Below are positions 27,138 through 35,718 of a stretch of 62,561 nt of DNA, in pieces (position 1 is the stretch's first letter; each line of letters opens with the position of its first letter). Source of the stretch: JBCCEJ01 sp039030335 (GTDB lineage Bacteria; Pseudomonadota; Gammaproteobacteria; HK1). The notes beneath the pieces were generated by a model. It was not told the DNA's origin. It did not search any database and saw only the letters and a program-made list of their open reading frames with translations. The translations under genes and the position numbers were made by a program. The stretch spans positions 1 through 62,561 of the forward strand of contig JBCCEJ010000029.1 of assembly GCA_039030335.1 (NCBI GenBank), in the 5' to 3' direction.

Positions 27138-27746
27138 GTGAACAACAAGAATCCAGAAGACGCTCACCTGCTCGGGTTACTCCGTGCCATCGAAGCCCGG
27201 AGCGACGTTACGCAACGTGGTCTCGCAGGTCAGATGGGCGTCGCACTGGGTCTCGCGAACTCGTATCTGAAGCGGTGCGTACGCAAGGGCCTCGTGAAGA
27301 TTCATCAGGCTCCGGCGAACAGGTATTTGTACTACCTGACGCCGAAGGGATTTGCCGAAAAGAGCAGACTGACCGCTGAGTATCTGAGTTTCTCGTTCTC
27401 CTACTACCGTCAGGCCAGTGAATCGTGTGCCAGCGCATTTTCGTATTGCGTTGACCGACATTGGCGCCAGATCGCGCTCTGCGGTGCGTCCGATCTGGCT
27501 GAGATAGCGTGCGCCCGAGCGCTCGAACACGACGTTGAGATCAAGTACGTGTTCGACGCCGGTGCAACTGGCAAGAGGTTCTTGTCCCACCCGCTGGTGT
27601 CGCGTATCGACACCAGCGAGGCCGTTGATGCGTGGCTGCTGACGGATCTGACCGATCCACAGGCGACCAACGACTGGCTGCGTTCCAAAGTCGACGCAGA
27701 GCGCGTGGTAGTACCCACTATCCTGGGAATTGGCAAGGCCGCTTGA
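27138..27746 (+). CDS. MarR_EPS-type winged-helix regulator of the glycan locus
   Basis: The protein has 202 residues. The first 85 form a winged helix-turn-helix (VTQRGLAGQMGVALGLANSYLKRCVRKGLVKI, wing YLYYLTPKGFAEKSRLTAEYL), typical of EPS-associated MarR-like regulators. Residues 90-200 form a separate Rossmann-like domain, with IALCGASDLAEIACAR resembling a nucleotide or sugar-phosphate binding turn. It could therefore sense a sugar nucleotide or pathway intermediate (inference). It is the first gene after the promoter at 27100 and starts almost at the predicted +1. Confidence 0.85.
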   Translation: MNNKNPEDAHLLGLLRAIEARSDVTQRGLAGQMGVALGLANSYLKRCVRKGLVKIHQAPANRYLYYLTPKGFAEKSRLTAEYLSFSFSYYRQASESCASAFSYCVDRHWRQIALCGASDLAEIACARALEHDVEIKYVFDAGATGKRFLSHPLVSRIDTSEAVDAWLLTDLTDPQATNDWLRSKVDAERVVVPTILGIGKAA

Positions 27747-27868
27747 AGCCGACGGGGAACTCTGGGAAAGCCCTGACTGCGAGACTTCAGAGCTGGTCTG
27801 GAGCATACGGTGAACCGACCGGCGAGTCGGCAAAGATTTAGTTGAGAGTGGCCTGGGGGGGGCACGGG

Positions 27869-28450
27869 ATGTCGGTGGAAAAGTTCTTTGAACACGTAGC
27901 GACTGTCGCCCGGACTATCGACGTGGAATCGATCGACAGCGTGATCAAAGGCCTGCGTAAGGTTCGGGATCGTAAGGGTCGTCTGTTCATTCTGGGTGTG
28001 GGTGGCAGTGCGGGCAACGCCGGGCATGCGGTCAATGACTTTCGCAAGCTCTGCGGACTCGAAACCTACGCGCCGACGGATAATGTTTCTGAGTTGACCG
28101 CGCGAACCAACGATGAAGGATGGGAGACCGTCTTCGGGGAATGGCTGCGAACGAGCAATGTGCGCTCGGATGACGCAGTTCTCGTGTTCTCAGTGGGCGG
28201 CGGCGATCGTAGCCACAACGTCAGCGTCAACCTCATCAACGCCATCGATGTCGCGCGGGAAGCGGGGGCATCGGTATACGGCATCGTCGGCAAGGCGACC
28301 GGCTATACCGCGCAGGTGGCCGACGCCGTGGTCGTCGTACCCACACCAGACCCGGCTCTCGTCACGCCGATCTCGGAGGCCTTCCAGGCCGTGGTCTGGC
28401 ACTGCATGGTGTCGCACCCGGATCTGCAGGTACAGCAAACCAAATGGTAA
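27869..28450 (+). CDS. SIS-domain phosphosugar isomerase, GmhA-like
   Basis: This 193-residue single SIS domain has the phosphate loop LGVGGSAGNAGHAVNDFRK near residues 40-58 and a second loop FSVGGGDRSHNV. It resembles sedoheptulose-7-phosphate isomerase, which makes D-glycero-D-manno-heptose 7-phosphate. Where E. coli GmhA has HFAEEL with catalytic Glu65, this protein has HAVNDF, so the general base differs. A His near the end (VVWHCMVSH) is in the expected region of the second catalytic residue. The ATG at 27869 follows GGGGGG. It overlaps gmhB-like by 7 bases. Confidence 0.82.
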   Translation: MSVEKFFEHVATVARTIDVESIDSVIKGLRKVRDRKGRLFILGVGGSAGNAGHAVNDFRKLCGLETYAPTDNVSELTARTNDEGWETVFGEWLRTSNVRSDDAVLVFSVGGGDRSHNVSVNLINAIDVAREAGASVYGIVGKATGYTAQVADAVVVVPTPDPALVTPISEAFQAVVWHCMVSHPDLQVQQTKW

Positions 28451-29040
28451 CGGCAGGAGCGTCGTCGGGCGCGAGCGGGACGCCCGGTGTGTTTCTCGAC
28501 AGGGATGGGGTACTGGCCGTTCCCGAGTTTCGTAACGGCCGCTCGTACGCTGTCACCAGGCTCGAAGACTTCCGACTCTACGACGATGCGTCGGAGGCGC
28601 TCGCTAGGTTGAAGAATGCGGGTTACGTGTTGGTCGTCGTGACCAACCAACCCGATGTGGGCAATGGAAAAGTCGCCTTGGAGACCGTTGAAGCAATGCA
28701 CGAACAGATGTGCGCCGCGCTACCGGTAGACGCGGTGTACGCCTGCTATCACCGCAGCGAGGAGCGGTGCGATTGCAGAAAACCAAAGCCCGGGATGCTT
28801 CTGGCCGGGCAGGCTGACTGGTCGATCGATCTGAGCGCCAGTTTCATGGTCGGAGACCGGGCGTCCGACATCGCGGCCGGCCACGCCGTGGGTTGTCGAT
28901 CGGTATTCATCGACCTCGATTACAGTGCCGAGGGCAAACCTGACGAGGCGGAACACCGCTGCGGCGATCTCGGCAGCGCGGCCGACTGGATCCTCGCACA
29001 GACGAGTGCGGTGCCGCGTCTATCAGAACCACGCGCCTGA
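28444..29040 (+). CDS. HAD-IIIA phosphatase, GmhB-like heptose bisphosphatase
   Basis: The protein has 198 residues. The catalytic loop FLDRDGVL gives the DxD nucleophile and acid. VVTNQPDVG carries motif II, and the KPKPGM Lys and MVGDRASDI complete the HAD site. A zinc loop, CYHRSEERCDCRKPKP, is diagnostic of GmhB/HisB-N type enzymes. It should remove the 7-phosphate of a heptose 1,7-bisphosphate made by the SIS isomerase and the sugar kinase encoded just downstream. It overlaps the SIS gene. Confidence 0.88.
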   Translation: MVTAGASSGASGTPGVFLDRDGVLAVPEFRNGRSYAVTRLEDFRLYDDASEALARLKNAGYVLVVVTNQPDVGNGKVALETVEAMHEQMCAALPVDAVYACYHRSEERCDCRKPKPGMLLAGQADWSIDLSASFMVGDRASDIAAGHAVGCRSVFIDLDYSAEGKPDEAEHRCGDLGSAADWILAQTSAVPRLSEPRA

Positions 29041-29064
29041 GCGGACATCATTGGGGAGAGCATG

Positions 29065-29781
29065 ATGGACAACCTGAACATAAAGCTGTTCGCAGACGGT
29101 GCGGATATCGACGGGATCAAGGAGATGGCGGGTAATCCGCTGATCCGGGGGTTTACGACCAACCCGACACTGATGCGCAACGCAGGCGTCTCGGATTACG
29201 AGCAGTTCGCTCGCGACGTCTTACAGGTCGTGACCGATGCGCCGGTGTCCTTCGAAGTGTTTGCCGACGACTGGCCAACGATGGAAGCTCAGGCGAAAAC
29301 CATTGCGTCGTGGGGCTCCAATGTAAATGTCAAGATACCGGTGTCCAACACGGCGGGCGAACCATCCACCGACCTCATCCGACGTCTCAGTGCAGACGGC
29401 GTGGCTGTGAATGTAACGGCCGTATTCACCCTGGATCAGGTTGGCGCCATCGCTGCGGCGCTCGACCGCGACACGCCGGCTATCGTATCGGTGTTCGCCG
29501 GGCGTATCGCCGACACGGGACTGGACCCGATACCGTTGATGCGCGAAGCCGCGGCGCTCTTGAACGACTTACCCAAGGCTGAACTGCTCTGGGCCAGTCC
29601 ACGCGAACTCCTGAACGTCTTCCACGCGGAAGAGGCCGGCTGCGACATCATCACGGCCACCAACGACCTGCTGAAGAAGCTGACACTGATCGGCAAGGAC
29701 TTGACCGACTATTCGACGGAAACCGTTCAGATGTTCTATCGGGACGCGTCGGCCGCGGCCTACACCATCCGTACGAGCTGA
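29065..29781 (+). CDS. Transaldolase family protein
   Basis: This 238-residue TIM barrel has IKLFADGADIDGIKEM, the GFTTNPTLMR motif, and the Schiff-base Lys in NVNVKIPVSN. The compact size fits the TalC/FSA-like subfamily, not the 315-residue TalB. I chose ATG 29065 over 29062 because GGAG (29055-29058) is then better spaced. In this locus it would interconvert fructose-6-phosphate and sedoheptulose-7-phosphate or a related ketose, supplying the SIS isomerase (inference). Confidence 0.88.
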   Translation: MDNLNIKLFADGADIDGIKEMAGNPLIRGFTTNPTLMRNAGVSDYEQFARDVLQVVTDAPVSFEVFADDWPTMEAQAKTIASWGSNVNVKIPVSNTAGEPSTDLIRRLSADGVAVNVTAVFTLDQVGAIAAALDRDTPAIVSVFAGRIADTGLDPIPLMREAAALLNDLPKAELLWASPRELLNVFHAEEAGCDIITATNDLLKKLTLIGKDLTDYSTETVQMFYRDASAAAYTIRTS

Positions 29782-29841
29782 ACCGGTACGTTCGAGTCCG
29801 GACATCTTCATTTTCTGAACCATCTACCCGAGGACAATTTC

Positions 29842-30855
29842 GTGGCACGACTCTTCAACAGACTGCTCGTAACTGGAGGTGCCGGCTACTGTGGAAGCCG
29901 CCTGGTTCCGCAACTGCTAGACGAGGGCTACGAAGTCGTCGTGTACGACATCATGTATTTCGGCAGCAAGTTCCTGCCGACCGATAATCCGAAACTGCAC
30001 CTTGTCGACGGAGACATTCGTGACCAGGCCCGCTTCAGGGAAGCCGTAGCTGGCTGCGACGCCGTGTTGAACCTGGCCTGCATATCCAACGACGCGAGCT
30101 TTGAGCTGGATGAAGGTCTGAGCACCACCATCAACATGGATGCGTTCGAGCCGATGGTCGTCGCCGCCAAGGAGGCGGGAGTCAAACGTTTCGTATACGC
30201 CTCTTCCTCGTCGGTATACGGCGTGTCTGACGAGCCGGACGTCACGGAAGACCATCCGCTGGTGCCGCTGACCCTCTACAACAAGTACAAAGGTATGTGC
30301 GAACCGCTGCTGAAAAAGCATACGGATGATAACTTCGTCGGCGTCATCTTCAGGCCAGCGACCGTTTGCGGTTATGCACCGAGGCAGCGTCTGGATCTGT
30401 CAGTCAACATCCTGACCAACCACGCAGTCACCAACAAGAAGATCCGGGTGTTCGGCGGGTCTCAATTGCGTCCTAATCTCCACATTCAAGACTACTGCGA
30501 CGCGTGCAAACTGTTCCTGAGCGCACCGTCGGAGGAGATCGCGGACGAAACGTTCAATGTGGGGTTCCAGAACAAGTCGATCATGGAAATCGCTCACATC
30601 GTTCGCGATGTGGTTGGTGAGCAGTTTCCGGAGTACGGTGAGATCGCGATCGACGTCGAGCCCACCGACGACATCCGGTCGTATCACATCAATTCCGACA
30701 AGATAACCCGAACGCTCGGATTCGAGCCCAAGTACACCATCGAAGACGCCGTGAGAGAGCTTTGCCAGGCGTTCCGCAAGGCGGAGCTCCCGGATAGCAT
30801 GGACGACGACTTCTACTTCAACGTAAAGCGGCTGAAGCGCCTGCAGGCGGTCTGA
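29842..30855 (+). CDS. Extended SDR, NAD-dependent sugar epimerase/dehydratase
   Basis: The protein has 337 residues. GGAGYCGS binds NAD, and SSSSVYGVSDEPDVTEDHPL and YNKYK supply the Ser and the YxxxK pair. RPATVCGYAPRQRLDLSVN is the typical substrate loop. The GTG start is preceded by AGGAC. Substrate specificity cannot be read, but the position after heptose genes suggests an NDP-sugar. The stop overlaps the next SDR by one base (TGATG). Confidence 0.87.
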   Translation: MARLFNRLLVTGGAGYCGSRLVPQLLDEGYEVVVYDIMYFGSKFLPTDNPKLHLVDGDIRDQARFREAVAGCDAVLNLACISNDASFELDEGLSTTINMDAFEPMVVAAKEAGVKRFVYASSSSVYGVSDEPDVTEDHPLVPLTLYNKYKGMCEPLLKKHTDDNFVGVIFRPATVCGYAPRQRLDLSVNILTNHAVTNKKIRVFGGSQLRPNLHIQDYCDACKLFLSAPSEEIADETFNVGFQNKSIMEIAHIVRDVVGEQFPEYGEIAIDVEPTDDIRSYHINSDKITRTLGFEPKYTIEDAVRELCQAFRKAELPDSMDDDFYFNVKRLKRLQAV

Positions 30856-31850
30856 TGAGCAACCCTGTTGCGGTGGTCACCGGTGGGGCGGGCTTCATCG
30901 GCAGTCATATGGTCGACCTGTTGCTCGAAGAAGGCTTCAGTGTGAGGGTCGTCGACAATTTCAGCGGCGGTCACGAGCGCAATCTGGCGCATGTCACGAG
31001 TCATTCGGACCTCGCTGTACACAACGTCGACATCCGTGCCCTGGAGGCTGGTCACCCCGCATTTGCCGGCGCCAAGTTCGTATTTCACTTTGCCGGTATT
31101 GGTGACATCGTTCCGTCGATAGAGCAGCCGATCGACTACATGGATGTGAACGTCCAGGGCACCGTGCGCGTGCTCGAATGTGCGCGGGCGGCTGGCGTCG
31201 AGAAGCTGGTCTACGCAGCCTCTTCTTCCTGCTACGGACTTGCCGACACGCCGACCACCGAGGCGCACCGCATCCAGCCGCAGTATCCGTACGCGCTCTC
31301 CAAATACCTCGGTGAGACTTCGACCTTTCACTGGCAACGGGTCTACGGTCTTCCAGCTAACTCCGTACGCATCTTCAATGCCTACGGTACGCGGGTGCGG
31401 ACCACGGGCGCATACGGCGCCGTGTTTGGCGTTTTCTTTCGTCAGAAGCTCGCCGATGAGCCATTCACGGTGGTCGGGGATGGTACCCAGACCCGGGATT
31501 TCGTTTATGTAACCGACGTTGCGAAGGCCTTCTACCTGGCCGCTCTGCACGGCACCCCTGGGCAGACATGGAACCTGGGAGCCGGCAATCCTCAGTCGGT
31601 CAACCGGCTCGTGGAACTGATCGGTGGCGATGTCGTGTACGTGCCAAAGCGCCCCGGCGAACCGGATTGCACCTGGGCCGATATATCGAAGCTGACGAGC
31701 GAACTCGGATGGACGCAGTCAGTACCGTTCGAACAGGGCGTGGCGCGCATGATGCAGGAGATCGGTAACTGGAAGGACGCGCCGTTGTGGAATCCCGAAT
31801 CCATCAAGGAAGCAACCCGGACCTGGTTTCAGTATCTGGGCGACAAGTAA
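30855..31850 (+). CDS. Extended SDR, UDP-glucose 4-epimerase-like
   Basis: The protein has 331 residues. TGGAGFIGSHMVDLLL opens the Rossmann fold. ASSSCYGLADTPTTEAH and YALSK give the catalytic Ser, Tyr and Lys. RIFNAYGTR and RDFVYVTDVAKAF are GalE/WbpP-like signatures. It likely epimerises or dehydrates the nucleotide sugar made in this locus. It is coupled to the previous SDR and separated by 20 bases from the kinase/nucleotidyltransferase. Confidence 0.87.
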   Translation: MSNPVAVVTGGAGFIGSHMVDLLLEEGFSVRVVDNFSGGHERNLAHVTSHSDLAVHNVDIRALEAGHPAFAGAKFVFHFAGIGDIVPSIEQPIDYMDVNVQGTVRVLECARAAGVEKLVYAASSSCYGLADTPTTEAHRIQPQYPYALSKYLGETSTFHWQRVYGLPANSVRIFNAYGTRVRTTGAYGAVFGVFFRQKLADEPFTVVGDGTQTRDFVYVTDVAKAFYLAALHGTPGQTWNLGAGNPQSVNRLVELIGGDVVYVPKRPGEPDCTWADISKLTSELGWTQSVPFEQGVARMMQEIGNWKDAPLWNPESIKEATRTWFQYLGDK

Positions 31851-31870
31851 AGTCTGTTGAGTGATGAGTG

Positions 31871-33439
31871 ATGTCTAGCGAAGTTTTCGACGCCTACGAC
31901 CACAAGATTCTGACGGCCGAGCAAGTCCGTGCGGCCATTGGCGAGCGGCCGCGCAACCAGAAGGTCATCATGTGCCACGGCGTATTCGACGTCATTCATC
32001 CAGGTCACCTTCGACATCTCATCTACGCCAAGAGCAAGGCCGACAAACTGGTTGTGAGCCTGACGGCCGATATCCATATCAGTAAGGGGGTGTACCGGCC
32101 GCACGTGCCTCAACGTTTGCGTGCGGTGAACATGGCCGCCTACGAAGTTGTCGACTACGTGGTCATCGATCCGAATCCCACGCCGATCGAGAATATCCGA
32201 GCGATAAAGCCCGACTACTTTGCAAAAGGCTATGAGTACGGCGACCACGGCACGATCAATCCAAAGACACAGGAAGAGATAGACGAGCTGCAGGCGTACG
32301 GCGGTGAAGTAATGTTCACCCCTGGCGACTACGTCTATTCGTCCAGCAACTTCATCTCGATGTCGCCGCCCGATATCAAGTACGAAAAGCTGATCATGCT
32401 GCTGAAGTCTGAGGCGATTGGCATTCCCGATCTCCGTCAGACGCTCGGGAATCTCGGCGGACGATCCGTACACGTGGTCGGCGATACGATCGTCGACAGC
32501 CTGACCCAATGCGCAATGATCGGCGGTCAGACCAAGACGCCGACCATCAGCGTGCTGTTCGAAGAGCGCAAGGACTATATCGGCGGTGCCGCCATCGTTG
32601 CACAGCACATGCGCGCCGCTGGTGCCGAGGTCGTGTTCTCTACCGTTCTAGGCGATGACGAACTGCGTGAGTTCGTCGAGTCAGGGCTGGAGGCTGATGG
32701 AATCGTCTGCAACCCGCATATCGACCCGTTGCGTCCTACGACCAATAAGAACGCGATCGTCGTGGCCGGTTATCGCATGCTGAAGGTCGACACCCTCGAC
32801 AACGCGTCTATTCCAACGCGCATCGTCGAAAGCCTGACGGAAGACATTGCGAATACCGAAGCGGACGCCGTCGTATTTGCAGATTTTCGCCATGGCATAT
32901 TCAACCGGCAGACGAATCAGGCGCTGGTCGATTCGATTCCCGAGGGCGCGCTGCGCGTCGCCGACAGTCAGGTCGCCAGCCGGTGGGGCAACATCACCGA
33001 GTTCCAGGGCTTCGACCTCGTTACCCCCAACGAACGGGAAGCGCGCTTTGCGCTGGCTGATCAGGACTCCGGCATCCGGCCGTTGGCTTCTTCGCTCTAT
33101 GACGCGGCGAAGTGCAAGAACCTGATCATGAAGCTTGGCGACAAAGGCGTGATCACGCACCGGTCGCCGGACCACGAAGCGTTGGAGAGCTTCTTCCTGG
33201 TAGACAGCTTCGTAGACGATCTGAAAGACGCGGTTGGTGCCGGTGATGCGCTGTTGGCCTATGCCACATTGGCGTTGCTGGCCAGCGGTTCGATCGCTCA
33301 GGCGACGATCCTGGGTTCGCTCGCCGCCGCGTGTGAGTGTGAGTACGACGGCAATATCCCGGTCACGACCGATGCGGTGTCGGCGAAGCTGGATGCCATC
33401 GAGCAGGCGATCGACCTCGGCGGTCGCAGCCGAACGTGA
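31871..33439 (+). CDS. Fused nucleotidyltransferase-PfkB kinase, HldE domains in reverse order
   Basis: The protein has 522 residues. Residues about 25-165 are a cytidylyltransferase-fold domain (CHGVFDVIHPGHLRHL with HxGH, then KPDYFAKGYEY), like the heptose-1-phosphate adenylyltransferase half of HldE. Residues about 195-515 are a ribokinase-type domain (GGAAIVAQHMRAAGAEV, and DAVGAGDALLAYATLAL with the catalytic Asp), like the heptose-7-phosphate kinase half. E. coli HldE has the kinase first. With the SIS isomerase and GmhB-like phosphatase it makes up a full NDP-heptose route; the nucleotide (ADP, GDP or other) is unknown. Start at ATG 31871; GTG 31868 is possible. Confidence 0.88.
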   Translation: MSSEVFDAYDHKILTAEQVRAAIGERPRNQKVIMCHGVFDVIHPGHLRHLIYAKSKADKLVVSLTADIHISKGVYRPHVPQRLRAVNMAAYEVVDYVVIDPNPTPIENIRAIKPDYFAKGYEYGDHGTINPKTQEEIDELQAYGGEVMFTPGDYVYSSSNFISMSPPDIKYEKLIMLLKSEAIGIPDLRQTLGNLGGRSVHVVGDTIVDSLTQCAMIGGQTKTPTISVLFEERKDYIGGAAIVAQHMRAAGAEVVFSTVLGDDELREFVESGLEADGIVCNPHIDPLRPTTNKNAIVVAGYRMLKVDTLDNASIPTRIVESLTEDIANTEADAVVFADFRHGIFNRQTNQALVDSIPEGALRVADSQVASRWGNITEFQGFDLVTPNEREARFALADQDSGIRPLASSLYDAAKCKNLIMKLGDKGVITHRSPDHEALESFFLVDSFVDDLKDAVGAGDALLAYATLALLASGSIAQATILGSLAAACECEYDGNIPVTTDAVSAKLDAIEQAIDLGGRSRT

Positions 33440-33491
33440 GCGCGATGATGCACGTGCTTTTCGTCGGGGCGGACACTGGAGCATCGTACCT

Positions 33492-34427
33492 GTGCGGGTA
33501 ATCGTCGCCGGCATGGGCGTGCAAGGCCACAAGCGGCGGCGTGTCGCCGGTGATGAATGTGTGGCGACGGTTGATCCGGTCGGAGACGGTGTCGACTATC
33601 GGGACATCGAAGCGGTCCCGCTCGAGAGCTATGATGCGGCGCTTTGTTGCATACCCGATGGGCCCAAGCGTGAAATGCTGACCTATCTGCTCAGCAACGG
33701 GAAGCACGTGCTCGTCGAGAAGCCTTTATGGACGCCTGCGCTCAGCGACATCGATGAACTGGAGCGGCTGAGTGAGCTGAATGATGCGGTCTGCTACACC
33801 GCCTACAACCATCGATTCGAACCGCACTTCGTTGGTCTGAAAGCCCTGCTCGATGACGGGGCGCTGGGCGAACTCTACAGTTGCCGGATGTTCTATGGGA
33901 ACGGGACCGCAAAACTCGTTCGCGATTCCGTGTGGCGGGACGAAGGAGCCGGAGTTCTGCCGGACCTGGGGTCGCATCTGCTGGATACCACCGAGTTCCT
34001 GTTCGGGGTTCAACGCGAAGATTTCTCGCTGGTCGCCGCCAACGCATTCGAGAATCGGGCGGCCGACCACGTCATCATCTCCGCCGAGGCTGCCCGCCCG
34101 CGGATCGAACTCGAAATGACACTGCTGTCCTGGCGCAATCACTTCACCTGTGACGTGTACGGCGAACTTGGCTCAGCCCATGTCTCGTCACTGTGTAAGT
34201 GGGGCCCGAGCAGTCTCACGTTCTACAGCCGGATCATGCCGGCGGGTCGACCCCCGCAACAGACAACGACCCTCGTGCAGGACGATCCGACGTGGGAGGC
34301 CGAGTACCACCATTTCAAACAACTCATCAAAGCAAGAAGTCGAGGCAATCTGTCAACTGACAAATGGCTCATGCAGCGCATCGATGCGCTGAGCGGTGCC
34401 GTCATCGAGGGGGCCTCCCGTGCCTGA
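33492..34427 (+). CDS. Gfo/Idh/MocA family oxidoreductase
   Basis: The protein has 311 residues, short for the family. A compact Rossmann domain (VRVIVAGMGVQGHK) leads to the EKPLW motif, AYNHRFEPHF and DLGSHLLDT, the usual Lys and His/Asp of the active site. The second and third Rossmann strands are abbreviated. It would oxidise or reduce a hydroxyl of an NDP-sugar, for example forming a 3-keto group for the DegT aminotransferase (inference). The GTG at 33492 has GGAG ten bases upstream. The stop overlaps the next gene by 8 bases. Confidence 0.85.
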   Translation: MRVIVAGMGVQGHKRRRVAGDECVATVDPVGDGVDYRDIEAVPLESYDAALCCIPDGPKREMLTYLLSNGKHVLVEKPLWTPALSDIDELERLSELNDAVCYTAYNHRFEPHFVGLKALLDDGALGELYSCRMFYGNGTAKLVRDSVWRDEGAGVLPDLGSHLLDTTEFLFGVQREDFSLVAANAFENRAADHVIISAEAARPRIELEMTLLSWRNHFTCDVYGELGSAHVSSLCKWGPSSLTFYSRIMPAGRPPQQTTTLVQDDPTWEAEYHHFKQLIKARSRGNLSTDKWLMQRIDALSGAVIEGASRA

Positions 34428-35718
34428 TGTACACGTTGGCTTCGTCGGTATGACGCACCTCGGTCTGGTTTCGGCGACAGCCTGCGCGTCCAAGGGATTT
34501 TCGGTGCTTTGCGTGGACCCGGATGAGGGCCTGGTAGCGGCGCTGCAAGCTGGTCAGTTGCCCGTCAGCGAGCCGGACTTGGGCGCGACGCTTGAGGCCA
34601 ATGGCGAACGGCAGCGGTTCTCCGCGGAAATCGCCGATCTGTGCGCTTGTGACGTCGTGTACATCGCGCCGGACGTGCCCACGGACGACGACGGGACGAG
34701 CGACCTGGCGGGGATTACGCAACTCATCGATTCGGTGACGCCGCACCTCAATGTCACCGCGGCGCTGGTCGTGTTATGTCAGGTACCGCCCGGATTCACA
34801 TCTGGTCTCGACTTCCCGGCCGCACGTCGTTACTACCAGGTCGAGACGCTGATATTCGGCCGCGCCATGGAACGCGCACTGTACCCGGAACGTTACATCG
34901 TCGGCTGCGCCGACCCGGACGCAGAAATGCATGCCGCGTTCCGGCGCGTCCTCGACGCTGGGAACTGCCCCATCCTGCCCATGAGGTTCGAAAGCGCCGA
35001 ACTCACGAAAATTTCGATCAACATGTGCCTCGTATCTTCCGTCTCGGTCGCCAACACGATGGCCGAGTTGTGCGAGCACATCGGTGCGGACTGGAGCGAA
35101 ATAGTCCCGGCTTTGAAACTGGATGCCCGCATAGGCCAGTCCGCCTATTTGAAGCCCGGGCTGGGGATCGCCGGGGGCAATCTCGAGCGCGACCTGGCGA
35201 CCGTAGTCTCGATCGCCGACGAACGCGGCACGGATGTCGGCGTCGTACGTGCCTGGACGGCCAACAGCCAGTATCGCAAGGCGTGGGCGGCCCGAACGCT
35301 CGAGCGCGAAGGGCACGCCAACGGCGATGACCCGATCGCGGTCTGGGGTCTCGCGTACAAAGAGAACACTCATTCGACGAAGAATTCACCGTCAGTCGCT
35401 ACGTTGAACGCGTTTCCGTCCGGGCGATTCAACGCATACGACCCGGAAGTATCTGTCGCGTCCCTCGACCACGCAGGCCTCAGTCAGGCCAGTGACCCGC
35501 TAGCCGCGCTCGATGGCGCCGCCGCCCTGATGATTCTGACACCGTGGCCGGAATTCAGAACGGTCGACCCGAATGACATTGCGGCGCGCCTTTCGGGGCA
35601 ACTCGTTATCGACCCCTACGCCGTGTTGCAGGCCCGCGCATGCGAGCGCGCCGGACTGCGGTATCTGACATTGGGCGTGACGCCCGTTCACCGGGAGACC
35701 TCCGATGCTGACTCATAA
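34420..35718 (+). CDS. Nucleotide-sugar dehydrogenase homologue lacking the catalytic Cys
   Basis: The protein has 432 residues and the three-domain layout of UDP-glucose/GDP-mannose dehydrogenases: VGFVGMTHLGLVSATACASKG for NAD, VYIAPDVPTDD, a QVPPGFTSG loop, ELTKISINMCL for the central helix, and WGLAYKENTHSTKNSPS. The family's catalytic motif GGSCFPKD is replaced by GIAGGNLERD (about residues 249-258), so both Cys and Lys are missing. It cannot run the normal two-step oxidation through a thioester. It may stop at an aldehyde, act on another group, or be structural. The GTG start lies within the previous gene. Confidence 0.84.
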   Translation: MPDVHVGFVGMTHLGLVSATACASKGFSVLCVDPDEGLVAALQAGQLPVSEPDLGATLEANGERQRFSAEIADLCACDVVYIAPDVPTDDDGTSDLAGITQLIDSVTPHLNVTAALVVLCQVPPGFTSGLDFPAARRYYQVETLIFGRAMERALYPERYIVGCADPDAEMHAAFRRVLDAGNCPILPMRFESAELTKISINMCLVSSVSVANTMAELCEHIGADWSEIVPALKLDARIGQSAYLKPGLGIAGGNLERDLATVVSIADERGTDVGVVRAWTANSQYRKAWAARTLEREGHANGDDPIAVWGLAYKENTHSTKNSPSVATLNAFPSGRFNAYDPEVSVASLDHAGLSQASDPLAALDGAAALMILTPWPEFRTVDPNDIAARLSGQLVIDPYAVLQARACERAGLRYLTLGVTPVHRETSDADS

